From the NCBI GenBank assembly GCA_965651815.1, contig CBFGTJ010000033.1, positions 1-21,400 on the forward strand: a stretch of 21,400 nucleotides of DNA. Reading direction: 5' to 3'. The stretch's first letter is position 1; each line of letters opens with the position of its first letter. Made by a program: the position numbers and the translations under genes. The notes under the pieces are model-generated. The model was given only the letters and a program-made list of their open reading frames with translations. It did no database searches and was not told where the DNA came from. This document shows positions 14,924 to 21,400 of this stretch, in pieces. Source of the DNA: CBFGTJ01 sp965651815. Its GTDB lineage: Bacteria; Actinomycetota; Acidimicrobiia; Acidimicrobiales; Microtrichaceae.

Positions 14924-16566
14924 GCTCCCGACCGCAACGCGCCCGAGCAGGCGCCGGGGAGCTGCTGCCCCTGGGGATCGTGGCGGTCGCGCTCCTGCTC
15001 CCGCTGGCCGGCCTGCTCCGCTACCAGGGCCCCCCGATGGAGGAGGGCTTCATGCTGGTGTTCCCCGAGCAGCTGCTGCAGGGGCGCCTGCCGCACCGCG
15101 ACTTCCTGCACCTCTACGGGCCCGGGTCGCTGTGGATGCTCGCCGCGGTGTACGAGGTGTTCGGCGTGCACGTCACCGTCGAGCGCCTCGTCGGGCTCCT
15201 CCAGCACGCCACGGTGGCGTACGCGCTCTACGCGCTGCTCCGGCCCTTCGGGCGGGTCGTGGCCACCGCCTCCGCGGTCACCTCGGTCGTGATCCTGATC
15301 GGGCCCCTCGGGCTGTCCGCCATGGCATGGAACGCCGCGCTGGCCTGCGCCGTGGCGTCGCTCGCGGTCGCAGCCGCGGCCACGAGGGCCTCCGGCCGGC
15401 GCGCCCGGGTGCTCGCGGTGGTGGCCGGCGTGCTCGCCGGCGCGTCGCTGCTGTTCCGACCCGACCTGGTCGTCGCGGTCACCCTCGCGACGGTGGCGGT
15501 GGTGCTGCGCCTGGCCGCACCCCTGCGGACCCGGCTGCTCGCCGGCGCCGGGGGAGCGCTGCTGCTCTACGTGCCCCACGTGCTGCTGTCCGGCATCCCG
15601 GAGTCGTTCCGGGGGATGTTCCTCGAGCCGGTGTTCGAGCTGCGGGGCGGCCGCACGCTGCCGGTGCCGCCCTCGTGGAGCGAGGTCGACGGGTTCCTCC
15701 AGCGGGCCGGTGGCCTGCGGGTCAGCGGCTGGCCGTTCCCGATGCCGTCGCTGTCGCACCAGATCCACCTGTGGTTCTGGCTCGTGCCCGGTTCGATCGT
15801 CGTGGTGCTCGCCGTCGCGGTGCTCCTGCGCCGGCGCGAACCCGGCTCGGCACGGACGACCTCGCTGTGGCCCGCCGCGCTGTTCGGCGCCGGGCTCATC
15901 ACCCAGGCGGTGCAGCGCCCCGACACCGCCCACCTCGCCTGGGTGACCGGGATCACCTTCCCGCTGCTCATCCCCGCCGTCGCCTCGCTCGTGCAGCTCC
16001 GACGGCCCCGCTGGCCGTCGTGGACGGGCGTCTCGCTCGGGGTGGGCGCCGTCGCCGTGCTGCTGGTCGCGGTGATCCCCTTCTACCCGCTCCGCACCTA
16101 CGCGGACCTGGTGGGCCAGAGCTTCGGCCGCAACCGGTTCGGCTTCCCCATCGAGCGCGACGGCCGCACCTTCTACTTCGGCAGCGAGGACGGGGCGGCC
16201 TCCGCCCAGCGGGTCACCGACGAGCTCGACCGGCGGGCACGGGAGGGGGAGCGCCTGATCGTGGGCCCTCGGGACCTGTCGCGCACGAACTACAGCGACG
16301 CGTTCTTCTACCACCTGTTCCCCGAACTGGTCCCCGGGACCCGCTACATCGAGATGGACCCCGGGATCGCCAATGCGGAGGGATCGGGGCTGGCTGAGGA
16401 GCTAGAGCGCAACGACTGGCTGATCCTGTCCGACGCCTGGTCCGGCTGGACGGAGCCCAACGACAGCGCCCACGCCGGCTCGGACGCCCCGAACCGGGTC
16501 GTCGAGGAGCGGTACTGCAGCGTCGAGGACGCCGGGACCTTCGAGCTGCTCCGCCGCTGCCGCTGA
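14920..16566 (+). CDS. polytopic membrane protein, putative GT-C glycosyltransferase
   Basis: 548 residues. One helix (~15-33) is followed by an outer loop with E41/E42 (PPMEEGFMLVFPEQLLQG) and HRDFLHLYGPGSLWML, a first-loop pattern like that of GT-C enzymes with an acidic catalytic residue. About nine further helices follow. The C-terminal ~150 residues are extracytoplasmic: RDLSRTNYSDAFFYHLFPEL, RYIEMDPGIAN and NDWLILSDAW, a conserved tail in uncharacterised actinobacterial membrane proteins of glycan loci. The upstream frame contains no better start. GTG 14920 is supported by the GTGA overlap with the leader ORF and by the hydrophobic start of the protein. It is followed, after a 42-bp gap with its own promoter, by the DPM1-type gene. 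The function is inferred only at the level of membrane sugar transfer. Confidence 0.82.
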   Translation: MSSRPQRARAGAGELLPLGIVAVALLLPLAGLLRYQGPPMEEGFMLVFPEQLLQGRLPHRDFLHLYGPGSLWMLAAVYEVFGVHVTVERLVGLLQHATVAYALYALLRPFGRVVATASAVTSVVILIGPLGLSAMAWNAALACAVASLAVAAAATRASGRRARVLAVVAGVLAGASLLFRPDLVVAVTLATVAVVLRLAAPLRTRLLAGAGGALLLYVPHVLLSGIPESFRGMFLEPVFELRGGRTLPVPPSWSEVDGFLQRAGGLRVSGWPFPMPSLSHQIHLWFWLVPGSIVVVLAVAVLLRRREPGSARTTSLWPAALFGAGLITQAVQRPDTAHLAWVTGITFPLLIPAVASLVQLRRPRWPSWTGVSLGVGAVAVLLVAVIPFYPLRTYADLVGQSFGRNRFGFPIERDGRTFYFGSEDGAASAQRVTDELDRRAREGERLIVGPRDLSRTNYSDAFFYHLFPELVPGTRYIEMDPGIANAEGSGLAEELERNDWLILSDAWSGWTEPNDSAHAGSDAPNRVVEERYCSVEDAGTFELLRRCR

Positions 16567-16572
16567 GGGGTT

Positions 16573-16595
16573 CCGGCCGGTGGCCCTGCGGCCGG
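16573..16595 (+). terminator. inverted repeat between the GT-C gene and the DPM1-type gene
   Basis: CCGGCCG (16573-16579) and CGGCCGG (16589-16595) are perfect 7-bp arms around a 9-nt loop, starting 7 nt after the upstream stop and directly abutting the next -10 box. It may be a terminator for the upstream gene, an operator in the spacer of the downstream promoter, or both. There is no T-run. Confidence 0.45.
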
Positions 16596-16601
16596 TACAG
16601 T
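16596..16601 (+). promoter_or_regulatory. putative -10 box, leaderless promoter of the DPM1-type gene
   Basis: TACAGT is followed by 7 nt and then ATG 16609, so transcription should start at the A of the start codon. No Shine-Dalgarno sequence is present. This is the clearest leaderless arrangement in the window. Confidence 0.6.
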
Positions 16602-16608
16602 GCTCCGG

Positions 16609-17406
16609 ATGTCCGCCGCGCTGGTGATCCCCACCTATCAGGAGGCCGGCAACATCGTCCGCCTCCTGCACGTGCTGCGCGACACGTGCCCGGACCTGAC
16701 GATCATCGTGTGCGACGACAACAGTCCGGACGGCACGGGTCGCCTCGCGGACCAGGTCGCCGCGGAGCGTGGGGGGATCGAGGTGCTCCACCGCCCGGGC
16801 AAGGCGGGCCTCGGCGCCGCCTACCGGCACGGGTTCCGCCACGCGCTCGACGCCGGGCACGACGTCATCGCCCAGATGGACGCCGACTTCTCCCACGACC
16901 CGGCCGTCCTCCCGCAGCTCCTGGCCGCGGTCGAGCAGGGCGCGGACGTGGCCGTGGGCTCCCGGTACGTGCCCGGGGGGTCCGTGCCGAACTGGACCCT
17001 CGGCCGCCGCCTCCTGTCCCGCTGGGGCAACGCGTACGCGCGGATCATGCTCCGCCTGGTCATCCGTGACGCCACCACCGCGTTCCGCGCGTACCGGGCG
17101 GAGGTGCTCGAGAAGATCGACATCGACGGCACCCGCGCGAACGGCTACCTGTTCCAGATCGAGACGGCGTTCCGCGTGTCCGCTGGCGGCTTCCGGGTCG
17201 TGGAGCTGCCGATCGCGTTCGTCGACCGGGTCGAGGGGACCTCCAAGATGGCGGTCGCCCGCACCATGATCGAGACCGAGCTCAGGGTGACCTGGTGGGG
17301 CCTGTCCCTCCGGGCGCCCAACCTGTCGGGCCGGCTGCGCACGACGCCGCCGGGGAGGTACCTGGAGGGCCGCATCCGTCCGATGCGGCCACCCGCGGAG
17401 GGCTGA
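16609..17406 (+). CDS. DPM1-type polyprenol monophosphomannose synthase (GT2)
   Basis: 265 residues, the full length of a soluble Dpm1/Ppm1 catalytic domain. Motifs run in the expected order: LVIPTYQEAGNIVRLL, VCDDNSPDGTGRLAD, KAGLGAAYRHGFRHAL, QMDADFSHDPAVLP (D91, D93), VGSRYVPGG, DATTAFRAYRAEVL, GYLFQIETAFR and FVDRVEGTSKM. These identify an enzyme that transfers mannose (or a related sugar) from GDP-mannose to polyprenol phosphate in the cytoplasm, making the donor for GT-C enzymes such as those in this window. It lacks the membrane segments and the fused N-acyltransferase domain found in some mycobacterial relatives. ATG 16609 begins the fold and has a leaderless promoter. The sugar identity is inferred from family resemblance. 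Confidence 0.93.
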   Translation: MSAALVIPTYQEAGNIVRLLHVLRDTCPDLTIIVCDDNSPDGTGRLADQVAAERGGIEVLHRPGKAGLGAAYRHGFRHALDAGHDVIAQMDADFSHDPAVLPQLLAAVEQGADVAVGSRYVPGGSVPNWTLGRRLLSRWGNAYARIMLRLVIRDATTAFRAYRAEVLEKIDIDGTRANGYLFQIETAFRVSAGGFRVVELPIAFVDRVEGTSKMAVARTMIETELRVTWWGLSLRAPNLSGRLRTTPPGRYLEGRIRPMRPPAEG

Positions 17407-17471
17407 CCGCACCACCGGTCCTCGTCCCCCGACGTCGCCCACGCCCACGGCGAGGGGTACGTGTCACCGCC

Positions 17472-20288
17472 ATGAGCACGCCGACTGCCACCCAGGACGA
17501 CGATCTCGACGTCATCCGCCGAGGGCGCATGGTCTCCGAGCCGCTCGGCCACCTGGCGCCGCTCGACGGCATCCGGGCGATCGCGGTGGTCGCGGTGCTG
17601 CTGTACCACGCCCGGTTCCCGTGGATCCCCGGCGGCTACCTCGGGGTGTCGACCTTCTTCACCCTGTCCGGGTTCCTGATCACCTCGCTGCTGCTGCGGG
17701 AGTGGAACTCGACGGGCGGCGTCTCGCTGCGCTCGTTCTGGGTCCGCCGCGTCCGACGGCTGCTGCCGGCCGCGTGGGCGGTCCTGGCGCTCGTCGTCGC
17801 CGCCGGTGCCCTCGGGTGGTGGGACCACGAGCAGCTCCGACACCTGCGCGGCGACGTGCCGTGGTCGCTCCTGCAGGTCGTGAACTGGCACTTCGTCGCC
17901 GCCGACCGCTCCTACAGCGACGCGTTCGCCGCGCCCTCGCCGCTCGAGCACTACTGGAGCCTGGCGATCGAGCAGCAGTTCTACCTGCTGTTCCCGCTGG
18001 TCGCGCTCGCGGTGCTGCGCGCCGGCCCCAGCCGGCGGCCGGCACGCCACCGGGTGCGGAACCTGGCCCTCGTGCTCGCGGTCCTCGCCGCCGGGTCGCT
18101 CGCCGTGAACGGCCTGCTGGCGGACGGGTCGGTCGACCGCGCCTACTTCGGCTCCGACACCCGGCTCGCGGAGCTGCTGGTCGGTGCACTGCTGGCCACG
18201 GCGACCGTGCGCCGGCTCCGCCTGCCCTCACCCGCCGCCCGCCGCTTGGCGGGCGCCGCGGGGATCGCGGGGCTCGCCGCCTCGGCGTGGCTGTGGCACT
18301 CCGCGCCGCTGCGGGCGGAGTGGATGTACCCGTGGGGCTTCCTCGCGACGGCAGTGTGCTCCGCGGCGCTGGTCCTCGGTGCGGCACAGCCCGGTCCGCT
18401 GTCCACGGTCCTGGGGTCCGCGCCGCTGCGGGCGCTGGGTCGCATCAGCTACGGCGTGTACCTGGTCCACTGGCCAGTGTTCCTCCTGCTGACCCCCGCG
18501 CGGACCGGTTGGGACGACGTGCCGCTGTTCGCGCTGCGGGTCGCGGTCACGCTGGTCCTCGCGGCCGCCCTGTTCCGGCTGGTCGAGGACCCGGTGCGCC
18601 GCGGCGCGAGGCTCCGCGGGCGCCGGGCGCTGCCCGTGGCCGGCGCCACCGCCATGGCGATCGTCGCCGGCGTCGTGGTCGTGAGCCACGACCTGCCGGC
18701 CCCGGACTCCCTCGAGGCGGCGGGTGCCACCGAGGCGGTCGCGTCCGCGACCACGGCGCCCCCGCCGCCACCCCCGCCGGTGCGCGTCGCGGTGGTCGGC
18801 GACTCGCTCGCCGCGTCGCTCGGCGCCGCGCTGGCCACCATGGAGGAGGAGTACCAGGTCGCGACCGTGGCGACCCCGGGGTGCGGGCTGGCGCTCGGGG
18901 GCTGGGTCGCCCGGCCCGACGACACCGCGGAGCGCGACGTCGACCGCTGCGGCGGGGAGCGGGAGCGCTGGGTGGCGGAGGCCGCACGGCACGCGCCGGA
19001 GGTCGTGGTCGTCCACGGCGGCCTGCGGGACGTCACCGACCGGCGCCTCGGCCGCGACGCGCCGTGGGCCGCGCCGGGCACCCCCGCCGTCGACGACTTC
19101 CTCGTCACCGACGTCGGGCAGCTCGTCGACGACCTGTCGGCGACCGGAGCACAGGTCGTCCTGCTCGCGATGCCACGGGTCCACAACCGCGAGGTGCTCC
19201 CGCCACCACCCGAGCCGCAACCCCCGCAGGACCCGAGGGAGGCCGGCCTGTGGCACGTGGACCGCGCCGCGATGCGCCAGGGTGTGCCCGCAGGAGGGTT
19301 CCGCGAGAACGACCCCGCACGGGTCGACCACTTCAACTCGCTGCTGGCCGACGTGGCGGAGCGCCGCGGCGCCCGCTACCTCGACCCGGCGGAGGTCACC
19401 TCCACCTGGGCCGGTGGGGAGCTGGACCCGGCGATGCGCCCCGACGGCGTCCGGTACAGCCTCGAGGCGGGCCGGCAGCTGGGGGAGTGGCTGCTGCCCG
19501 TCCTGCGCACACGGGTGGAACCGCCCGAGCCGGCGCCGGAGAACCCGCTGCTGTCACCGGACGCCCCGCTCCCACCCGAGCCGCCCCCGAGCGAGCGGCG
19601 TCGGGTCGCCGAGGGGGCTGAGCCGAAGGTCCTGGTCGTCGGCGACTCGGTCGCGTTCAAGTTCGGCCACGGGCTCGCCCGGTGGGCCGAGGGCCGCTCC
19701 ATGTCGGTCGACAACGCCGGCCGGCTGGGCTGCCCGGTCGCCCGCGGCGGCAGCTACCGGTTCAAGCAGGAGCTGATCAGGTTCGCGGAGGACTGCGACT
19801 GGGCGACCTACTTCACCGAGCGGCTCAACGCGACCCGACCCGAGGTGGTGGTGCTGTCCTCCGGCATCTGGGAGATCGTCGACCGCCGCCTGCCCGGCGA
19901 CGACCGCTTCCGCAACATCGGCGACCCCGGGTTCGACCGCTACCTGCTGCGCGAGATCCTGGCCGCGATCGACCTGCTCGGCTCCGACGGCGCCCGGGTC
20001 GTGGTGCTCACGCAGGCCTACATCCAGTCCGGCGCCAACCAGGGCTTCAGCGACCTGCCCGAGTCCGACCCCGCGCGCACCGACCGGCTCAACGAGCTGT
20101 GGCGCGAGGCGGTCGCCCTGCGGCCGGGGGTCGCGACGCTGATCGACTTCCAGGCGTGGCTCGCCGCCCAGCCGGGCGGGGAGCTCGACCCGGCGAAGCG
20201 ACCCGACGGGGTGCACTTCACCGACGAGTACGCGCGCACGATCGCCGACTGGCTGGCACCCCAGCTCGTGGAGATCGCCCGGGGCTGA
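17472..20288 (+). CDS. acyltransferase-3 protein with two tandem SGNH domains
   Basis: 938 residues; AT3-SGNH proteins are usually about 650-720, and the excess is a second SGNH domain. Residues ~30-395 are a membrane acyltransferase-3 domain: LDGIRAIAVVAVLLYH (H46), FFTLSGFLITSLLL, WVRRVRRLLPA, YWSLAIEQQFYLLFP and ISYGVYLVHWPVF. An extra helix (~400-420) and a Pro-rich linker follow. SGNH-1 (~439-675) has GDS (S445) and a Cys pair (C471, C493), but its DxxH motif reads DGVR (D658, R661). SGNH-2 (~719-935) has GDS (S726), a Cys pair (C754, C775) and an intact DGVH (D912, H915). Both domains share GGELDPAxRPDGV and VDRRL/TDRRL blocks, indicating duplication. The protein should acylate an envelope glycan outside the membrane. 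ATG 17472 lies 65 bp after the preceding gene; TACGTG (17458-17463) lies 8 nt upstream but is a poor -10. Confidence 0.93.
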   Translation: MSTPTATQDDDLDVIRRGRMVSEPLGHLAPLDGIRAIAVVAVLLYHARFPWIPGGYLGVSTFFTLSGFLITSLLLREWNSTGGVSLRSFWVRRVRRLLPAAWAVLALVVAAGALGWWDHEQLRHLRGDVPWSLLQVVNWHFVAADRSYSDAFAAPSPLEHYWSLAIEQQFYLLFPLVALAVLRAGPSRRPARHRVRNLALVLAVLAAGSLAVNGLLADGSVDRAYFGSDTRLAELLVGALLATATVRRLRLPSPAARRLAGAAGIAGLAASAWLWHSAPLRAEWMYPWGFLATAVCSAALVLGAAQPGPLSTVLGSAPLRALGRISYGVYLVHWPVFLLLTPARTGWDDVPLFALRVAVTLVLAAALFRLVEDPVRRGARLRGRRALPVAGATAMAIVAGVVVVSHDLPAPDSLEAAGATEAVASATTAPPPPPPPVRVAVVGDSLAASLGAALATMEEEYQVATVATPGCGLALGGWVARPDDTAERDVDRCGGERERWVAEAARHAPEVVVVHGGLRDVTDRRLGRDAPWAAPGTPAVDDFLVTDVGQLVDDLSATGAQVVLLAMPRVHNREVLPPPPEPQPPQDPREAGLWHVDRAAMRQGVPAGGFRENDPARVDHFNSLLADVAERRGARYLDPAEVTSTWAGGELDPAMRPDGVRYSLEAGRQLGEWLLPVLRTRVEPPEPAPENPLLSPDAPLPPEPPPSERRRVAEGAEPKVLVVGDSVAFKFGHGLARWAEGRSMSVDNAGRLGCPVARGGSYRFKQELIRFAEDCDWATYFTERLNATRPEVVVLSSGIWEIVDRRLPGDDRFRNIGDPGFDRYLLREILAAIDLLGSDGARVVVLTQAYIQSGANQGFSDLPESDPARTDRLNELWREAVALRPGVATLIDFQAWLAAQPGGELDPAKRPDGVHFTDEYARTIADWLAPQLVEIARG

Positions 20289-20300
20289 GCGGCTCAGCCC
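20282..20300. terminator. bidirectional hairpin spanning two convergent stop codons
   Basis: GGGCTGAGCGGCTCAGCCC is a perfect palindrome with 9-bp arms around one central base, foldable as an 8-bp stem with a CGG loop. It contains the TGA of the + gene (20286-20288) and the TCA (stop) of the - gene (20294-20296), so it lies at the end of both transcripts. No T-run occurs on either side. Confidence 0.6.
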
Positions 20301-21400
20301 AGGCGCGAGCCGGCGCGGGCGATGTCGCGTGGGATCACCGGTGCGTCGCGCCCGGTGCCGCCACGACCGGACTCCTCGTGGTAGTCCTCGTCGACGTTGA
20401 CCGCCCAGATGTCGTGGGGGCCCTTGCCCAGGATGTTCTCGACGGTCAGCATCGCCGTCAGCATCGAGTGGTCCTGGTTGTTGTACTTGTGCATCCCGTT
20501 GCGTCCGATCGGGTGCACGTTGGGTGTGTTCTTCGTGATCCAGTCGTTCAGGACGGCGACGTTGTCGGTGTAGGTGTCGTCGTAGACCGGGTACGCCTTG
20601 GGCTGGCGCACCACGTATCCCGCCTCGATCCGGGACGGGTCGACCAGTCCGAGCATCCCCAGCTCGCGCTTGCCGCGCTCGATGAGCTCCTCGTCCGAGG
20701 CGGTCCACAGGTCGTCGCCCTCGAACACGAAGTACTCCAGGCCGAGGCAGGTCCGCCCGTCCTTGACCATGTAGGGCGACCAGGAGCCGAAGTTCTGGAT
20801 GCGCCCGACCTTGACCTCCGGCGAGTGGATGTAGATCCAGTTGTCGGGGAACCCGGCCTCCTCCGGCACGACGAGCGCCACGGTGAGGAAGTCACGGAAG
20901 CCGAGGTCGTCGGCGGCGCGCAGCACCTCGGCGGGGGGCGGCGGATCCATCGCCTTCAGCAGGTGCGGGAACGGCATCGAGGAGATGACGTGCTCGGCCG
21001 GGTACTCGACCAGCTCGCCCCCGTCGGTGCGGGCGTACACGGCGGTCGCGCGCCCATCCGCGTGCGCGATCCGCTCCACCCGGGTGTTCATGATCACCTT
21101 GGAGCCCGCGGCCTGCACCTTCTCCGCGCAGACCTCCCACATCATCCCGGGCCCGTACTTCGGGTACTGGAACTCCTCGATCAGGCTGGTGACCTGCTTC
21201 GAGCGATCGGCGCGCCGGCCGGCGATCCGGGCCCGGATCGGCTCCCAGATCGCGTCGAAGATCGACATGCCCTTGATGCGCTGCGCGCCCCAGTCCGCGG
21301 ACAGCTCCGAGGCGGGGACGCCCCACACCTTCTCGTTGTAGGTCTTGAAGAAGTGCTCGAACAGGCGCCGCCCGTAGTTGGCGACGATGTAGTCCTCGAG
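20294..21400 (-). CDS. UDP-galactopyranose-mutase-like FAD-dependent oxidoreductase (5' truncated)
   Basis: The frame runs off the right edge; 368 C-terminal residues are visible, so the Rossmann GxGxxG motif is outside the window. Visible blocks are YGRRLFEHFFKTYNEKVWG, FQYPKYGPGMMWEVCAEKV, ISSMPFPHLLKAMDPPPP, then HKYNNQDHSMLTAMLTVENIL, the C-terminal FAD-contacting segment of amine-oxidase/UGM-like flavoproteins. With the missing N-terminus the protein would be well over 450 residues, longer than classical bacterial Glf (about 380-400), so it is more like the longer UGM-related proteins seen in actinobacterial and rhizobial glycan loci. A galactofuranose-forming role is possible but not shown. 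It converges with the AT3-SGNH gene, with 5 bp between the stop codons. Confidence 0.82.
   Translation of the reverse strand, partial: LEDYIVANYGRRLFEHFFKTYNEKVWGVPASELSADWGAQRIKGMSIFDAIWEPIRARIAGRRADRSKQVTSLIEEFQYPKYGPGMMWEVCAEKVQAAGSKVIMNTRVERIAHADGRATAVYARTDGGELVEYPAEHVISSMPFPHLLKAMDPPPPAEVLRAADDLGFRDFLTVALVVPEEAGFPDNWIYIHSPEVKVGRIQNFGSWSPYMVKDGRTCLGLEYFVFEGDDLWTASDEELIERGKRELGMLGLVDPSRIEAGYVVRQPKAYPVYDDTYTDNVAVLNDWITKNTPNVHPIGRNGMHKYNNQDHSMLTAMLTVENILGKGPHDIWAVNVDEDYHEESGRGGTGRDAPVIPRDIARAGSRLG

Noticed and set aside
14803..16314. Minus-strand open frame of about 500 codons opposite the GT-C gene at 14920-16566
   Set aside because: Glu/His/Arg/Gln-rich antisense shadow; the + strand frame has clear membrane helices and conserved blocks. 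Similar long antisense frames at 5005-6507, 8543-9850 and 11277-12701 were rejected for the same reason.
17405..17420. GACCG-CACCAC-CGGTC inverted repeat at the stop of the DPM1-type gene
   Set aside because: Only a 5-bp stem; expected by chance at this base composition, though its position resembles the stronger hairpins.
1..21400. tRNA/rRNA genes, CRISPR arrays, insertion sequences, phage or toxin-antitoxin genes
   Set aside because: None could be seen. Coding sequence is nearly continuous, and the short gaps hold only the promoter, hairpin and repeat signals described.

Overview
The window is a very GC-rich (about three quarters G+C by eye), densely packed stretch of an actinobacterial chromosome. 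An AftD-type arabinofuranosyltransferase, polyprenol-phosphate glycosyltransferases, GT-C membrane enzymes, many GTG starts and TANNNT -10 boxes placed directly before start codons all point to Actinobacteria. The style resembles Acidimicrobiia (Iamia/Ilumatobacter relatives), but that placement is inference. I see no phage, transposon, CRISPR, tRNA or rRNA signal.

Layout, left to right. A partial SAM methyltransferase (+, ends 513) meets a 1492-residue AftD-like protein (-, 403-4881). A divergent pair of GT-C membrane proteins follows (+, 4987-6435 and 6432-8564), then an acyltransferase-3 protein (-, 8441-9793). Next is a + operon: a GT2-methyltransferase fusion (9847-11319), a GT39-like membrane enzyme (11328-12749) and a second methyltransferase (12746-13486). 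A - strand pair encodes a DUF2304 membrane protein and a GT2 (13472-14793). The + strand continues with an 11-codon leader ORF (14888-14923), a GT-C membrane protein (14920-16566), a DPM1-type polyprenol-phosphate sugar synthase (16609-17406) and an acyltransferase-3 protein carrying two tandem SGNH domains (17472-20288). The last gene is a UDP-galactopyranose-mutase-like FAD enzyme (-, 20294 to beyond the right edge).

How the genes fit together (inference from families). The three GT2 proteins would load sugars onto polyprenol phosphate or extend lipid-linked glycan on the cytoplasmic face. The GT-C proteins would transfer sugars from polyprenyl phosphate on the outer face. AftD would add or branch arabinofuranose. 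The FAD enzyme may supply a furanose or otherwise modified nucleotide sugar. The methyltransferases and the two acyltransferases would methylate and O-acylate the polymer. Together they look like a cell-envelope polysaccharide assembly and decoration locus.

The most distinctive observations are: (1) an AT3-SGNH-SGNH protein whose first SGNH domain has lost the catalytic His; (2) a leaderless mini-ORF fused by a GTGA overlap to a membrane gene; (3) GC-rich hairpins without U-tracts at or just after the stop codons of the + strand transcription units; (4) 3' ends of convergent genes that overlap by up to 124 bp, giving low-complexity tails; (5) a GT2 whose only good Shine-Dalgarno sequence precedes an ATC codon. 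No intergenic stretch exceeds about 130 bp.
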